From NCBI RefSeq assembly GCF_000204415.1, contig NC_015416.1:558001-622000 (forward strand): a DNA stretch of 64,000 nucleotides, in the 5' to 3' direction. Below are positions 61,853 through 64,000 of the stretch, one piece after another. Origin of the DNA: Methanothrix soehngenii GP6. GTDB lineage: Archaea > Halobacteriota > Methanosarcinia > Methanotrichales > Methanotrichaceae. A program made the position numbers and the translations under genes. Under the pieces are notes generated by a model, which was not told the DNA's origin, searched no databases, and saw only the letters and a program-made list of their open reading frames with translations. Each line of letters starts with the position of its first letter. The stretch's first letter is position 1.

Positions 61853-62688
61853 TGAGCGGAAAAGGGGGAACCGGCAAGACCTCGATCATCGCCTCACTGG
61901 CAGCTCTCGCCCGAGGAAAAGCAGTCTTTGCCGATTGCGATGTGGACGCACCCGACCTGCACCTCATCCTCCAGCCCGAGATCCTGGAAAGGCGGGAGTT
62001 CTATGGCATCAAGAGGGCATTCATAGATAAAGAAAAGTGCATTCAATGCGGGATCTGCCAGGATTCCTGCAGGTTTGGTGCTATCGCTGATTTTGAGGTT
62101 GAAACTCCCCTCTGCGAGGGCTGTGGGGTATGCCAGCTGGTCTGTCCTGAGGATGCGGTCGATATGAGAGACGTCCAGGCCGGGGAGGCTTACATTTCCC
62201 AGACCAGATTCGGTCCCATGGTCCATGCCGAGCTGTATCCAGGTGAGGAGGCATCGGGAAAGCTGGTGGCCATGGTCAGGGAGATGGCTCGCGACCTGGC
62301 GGCAGAGAAGAATCTTGATCTAATCCTCATAGATGGCTCTCCGGGCATAGGCTGTCCGGTGATCGCATCATTGACCGGAGTCGACCTGGCGCTGGTGGTG
62401 ACGGAGCCCACAGTCACTGGAGAGCACGATCTGGTGAGGCTCTTGGATGTGGCCGACCACTTCGGCATAAAGACGACCGTCTGCATCAACAAGTATGACC
62501 TCAACCCTGAGGCGGCAAGAAAGATCGAGGAGCTGTGCGGTAAGAGAGGGGTGAAGATCGCGGGAAGGCTGCCCTATCATACCTCGGTCATCGAGGCAAT
62601 GGTCAAGGCGCAGGCGGTGGTGGAGATCGGAGGACCGGTGGCTGAGGCTATAGAAGATATGTACAAGGGCCTGGAGGGGCAGCTTTAG
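61834..62688 (+). CDS. MinD/Mrp-like ATPase with inserted ferredoxin domain (2)
   Basis: 284 residues, paralog of the preceding protein. P-loop SGKGGTGKTSIIA, FADCDVDAPDLHLIL, cluster motifs CIQCGICQDSCRFG and CEGCGVCQLVCPED, then LILIDGSPGIGCPVIASLTG. The two probably form a heterodimer, as in similar gene pairs. Role in Fe-S or metal cofactor handling is inferred. Confidence 0.9.
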   Translation: MLQVAIVSGKGGTGKTSIIASLAALARGKAVFADCDVDAPDLHLILQPEILERREFYGIKRAFIDKEKCIQCGICQDSCRFGAIADFEVETPLCEGCGVCQLVCPEDAVDMRDVQAGEAYISQTRFGPMVHAELYPGEEASGKLVAMVREMARDLAAEKNLDLILIDGSPGIGCPVIASLTGVDLALVVTEPTVTGEHDLVRLLDVADHFGIKTTVCINKYDLNPEAARKIEELCGKRGVKIAGRLPYHTSVIEAMVKAQAVVEIGGPVAEAIEDMYKGLEGQL

Positions 62689-62743
62689 AAGGCGAATTTT
62701 TTATTAATAAGACGACGAAGATGAATTGGGGGTTTTGATCAAG

Positions 62744-63343
62744 ATGAAAGCAAAATATCCTCTGGCCCGTGGGGCCTTGATGATCTGTCTGATGGCCAGC
62801 CTCTTCATGCTGGCCCAGGCTTATGATCCACTGGGAAGCGATATCTTCCTCATGCCAGGCGAGTCGAGAGCAATCTCTGGCCAGGACAATATTAAGACCT
62901 ATATCGATCCAAATGCCGATCCACTGAGCATTGACCCGTTGATGCGTCCGATCGATCCACAGCATTCGGCGGAGTACCTGGATAAGATCAGCGGCCGGGA
63001 GTATTTGAGTCCCTTCGTTCAGATCACTCAGGATCTGCGGGGCAACTGGAGGCTGAATCTATATGGCAGCTTGCCGGGCACGGTTGATCTTACGCTCGTG
63101 CAGAACAAGGATGCAGTCTTTGGCCGGGGCATGCTCACCTCGTTCGGAACGACAAAAGACCTGTCTGCCAGCGGATGGACGGCGAAGGATGTGCTCTATC
63201 TGGATATGGTCGATATGCAGAACATGATGCTCTACCGGTGCACTCTCACCATGAGCGAAGATAATCTCTCCGGCAGCTTCAATGCTTATGATGCTCAGGG
63301 AGGGGCCTGGTCGGGAACCATACAGGGAAGCCGCCAGGCATAG
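62744..63343 (+). CDS. Secreted hypothetical protein
   Basis: About 199 residues. The signal peptide has YPLARGALMICLMASLFMLA, then a mature part with PLGSDIFLMPGESRAISG and a C-terminal beta-rich half (LRGNWRLNLYGSLPGTVDLT, GSFNAYDAQGGAWSGTIQGS). I do not recognise the family. It follows the MinD-like pair after 55 bp. ATG 62744 is preferred over the TTG at 62726. Confidence 0.65.
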   Translation: MKAKYPLARGALMICLMASLFMLAQAYDPLGSDIFLMPGESRAISGQDNIKTYIDPNADPLSIDPLMRPIDPQHSAEYLDKISGREYLSPFVQITQDLRGNWRLNLYGSLPGTVDLTLVQNKDAVFGRGMLTSFGTTKDLSASGWTAKDVLYLDMVDMQNMMLYRCTLTMSEDNLSGSFNAYDAQGGAWSGTIQGSRQA

Positions 63344-63512
63344 ATCGAATAGGCCAAAAATTATGGGCAAGAAATTTGCCCAGATGGGATAAGACTGAAC
63401 AGAATTCCGCTCCCAAGATCACCGGTCAGGATCGCTTATCGAGATTCCTTGATCGGGATCTCACAGCGGATTTTGGGGCAGGATGGGCTTCGCAAAATAT
63501 CCCGCAACACTC

Positions 63513-64000
63513 TTATTCGGCTCCTATCTTATCCTGTCTCTCAGGGCGCCTTAAGTAGAAGCTATTGCCCTGGTATTCAATTCGGAGGAGCTCTTTTTTT
63601 TCCAGCAGCTCTTCTATTATATCCCAGCTATTTCCAGATTTTTCTAAAAATCTTCTCAAGGCAGCTTCTCTCATGGGGTGAACGGAGGCGATCGCCAGGA
63701 TATCCTCTTTAGCTTCGCCGGTGAAGTCGAAGCTGTCTCCCTCATATCCGACCAGGAGCTCGACCCTCTTCAGCCTCTGGCTGAATATCTGATAAGCCAG
63801 GCACAGGTTCTCCGGGGAGGGCATCTGTACCCATGATTCTGTTGGAGGACGGATGGGAACGGAGATATAGGATACTTCAGGATCGATCCCCTCCAGGAAC
63901 TCAGCTAGGGCCAGGAGGCTGGCATTACAATCGTTTATGCCGGCTAAGAGCATGCTCTCCGTGGCCAGGATGCCACTATATTCCCGGGCGAAATCTTTGA
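63513..64000 (-). CDS. Radical SAM protein, C-terminal part (runs off the window)
   Basis: The frame continues beyond 64000. The visible 160 residues read FAREYSGILATESMLLAGIN, EVSYISVPIRPPTESWVQMP and SVHPMREAALRRFLEKSGNS. The T-E-S/T-M-L-x-G-I-N-D and P-x-R-P-P-x-E blocks are typical of an archaeal radical SAM family related to wyosine-type enzymes. The Cys motif lies outside the window. Confidence 0.75.
   Translation of the reverse strand, partial: KDFAREYSGILATESMLLAGINDCNASLLALAEFLEGIDPEVSYISVPIRPPTESWVQMPSPENLCLAYQIFSQRLKRVELLVGYEGDSFDFTGEAKEDILAIASVHPMREAALRRFLEKSGNSWDIIEELLEKKELLRIEYQGNSFYLRRPERQDKIGAE

Noticed and set aside
60010-62688. Nitrogenase gene cluster
   Set aside because: Only NifX-like and MinD-like proteins are present; no nifH, nifD, nifK, nifE or nifN sequences are seen.
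1-64000. CRISPR array or cas genes
   Set aside because: No regularly spaced direct repeats and no Cas-like proteins were found; TnpB at 14340 is transposon-borne.

Overview
The window looks like part of the chromosome of a methanogenic archaeon, most likely Methanotrichaceae (Methanothrix/Methanosaeta type). Evidence: an archaeal uS13-uS4-uS11-Rpo3 operon whose Rpo3 carries two [4Fe-4S] motifs, a protein resembling methanogenesis marker 6, CbiZ (the archaeal-type corrinoid amidohydrolase), BRE/TATA promoters, GGTGAT-type ribosome binding sites and paired MinD-ferredoxin ATPases. The genus is inferred, not proven.

Layout. 1-6.0 kb is an insertion-sequence graveyard: a broken Bcr-type MFS gene, an IS3 element that was itself hit by a second IS (terminal repeats and a 9-bp duplication are visible), a UspA tail, an IS481 scrap and a frameshifted IS256. 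6.1-9.1 kb holds a UPF0158 gene, the ribosomal protein/RNA polymerase operon and tRNA-Leu(GAG). 9.2-15.5 kb is accessory DNA: an AT-rich HEPN-like gene, IS21 and IS481 remains, a frameshifted DNA-binding protein, a secreted lectin-like protein and a frameshifted TnpB. 15.5-46.7 kb is a large corrinoid/tetrapyrrole island: six BtuF-like binding proteins, cbiC, two CobN-type chelatase large subunits, cbiZ next to a two-domain nitrilase, a SPASM radical SAM enzyme, btuCD, a ChlI-ChlD fusion and an ABC exporter. A legumain-type peptidase with a free-standing copy of its prodomain, an IS4 copy and methanogenesis marker 6 are interspersed. 47-52 kb has a RelBE-like pair and feoA-feoB-dtxR behind two DtxR-like boxes. 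52-64 kb has a small sulfite-reductase-like protein, an ABC-2 system, methyltransferases, ZIP, a DUF2202 ferritin-like protein, a CDF-NifX fusion, two NifX-like proteins, two MinD/ferredoxin ATPases and a partial radical SAM gene.

How it fits together. The island looks like a system that captures corrinoids or related tetrapyrroles outside the cell (BtuF paralogs, BtuCD), trims them (CbiZ, perhaps the nitrilase), and inserts or exchanges the metal with a CobN + ChlID chelatase. One binding protein that lacks a signal peptide is translationally coupled to cobN and may act in the cytoplasm. At least four promoters of the island share one architecture, CGAAAG-like BRE + TTATTAAA TATA + two TCAA-containing repeats exactly 20 bp apart, overlapping the TATA box. 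This suggests one common repressor, probably metal- or corrinoid-responsive. The functions of the CobN/ChlID/radical SAM set in methanogens are not settled, and the roles given here are inference.
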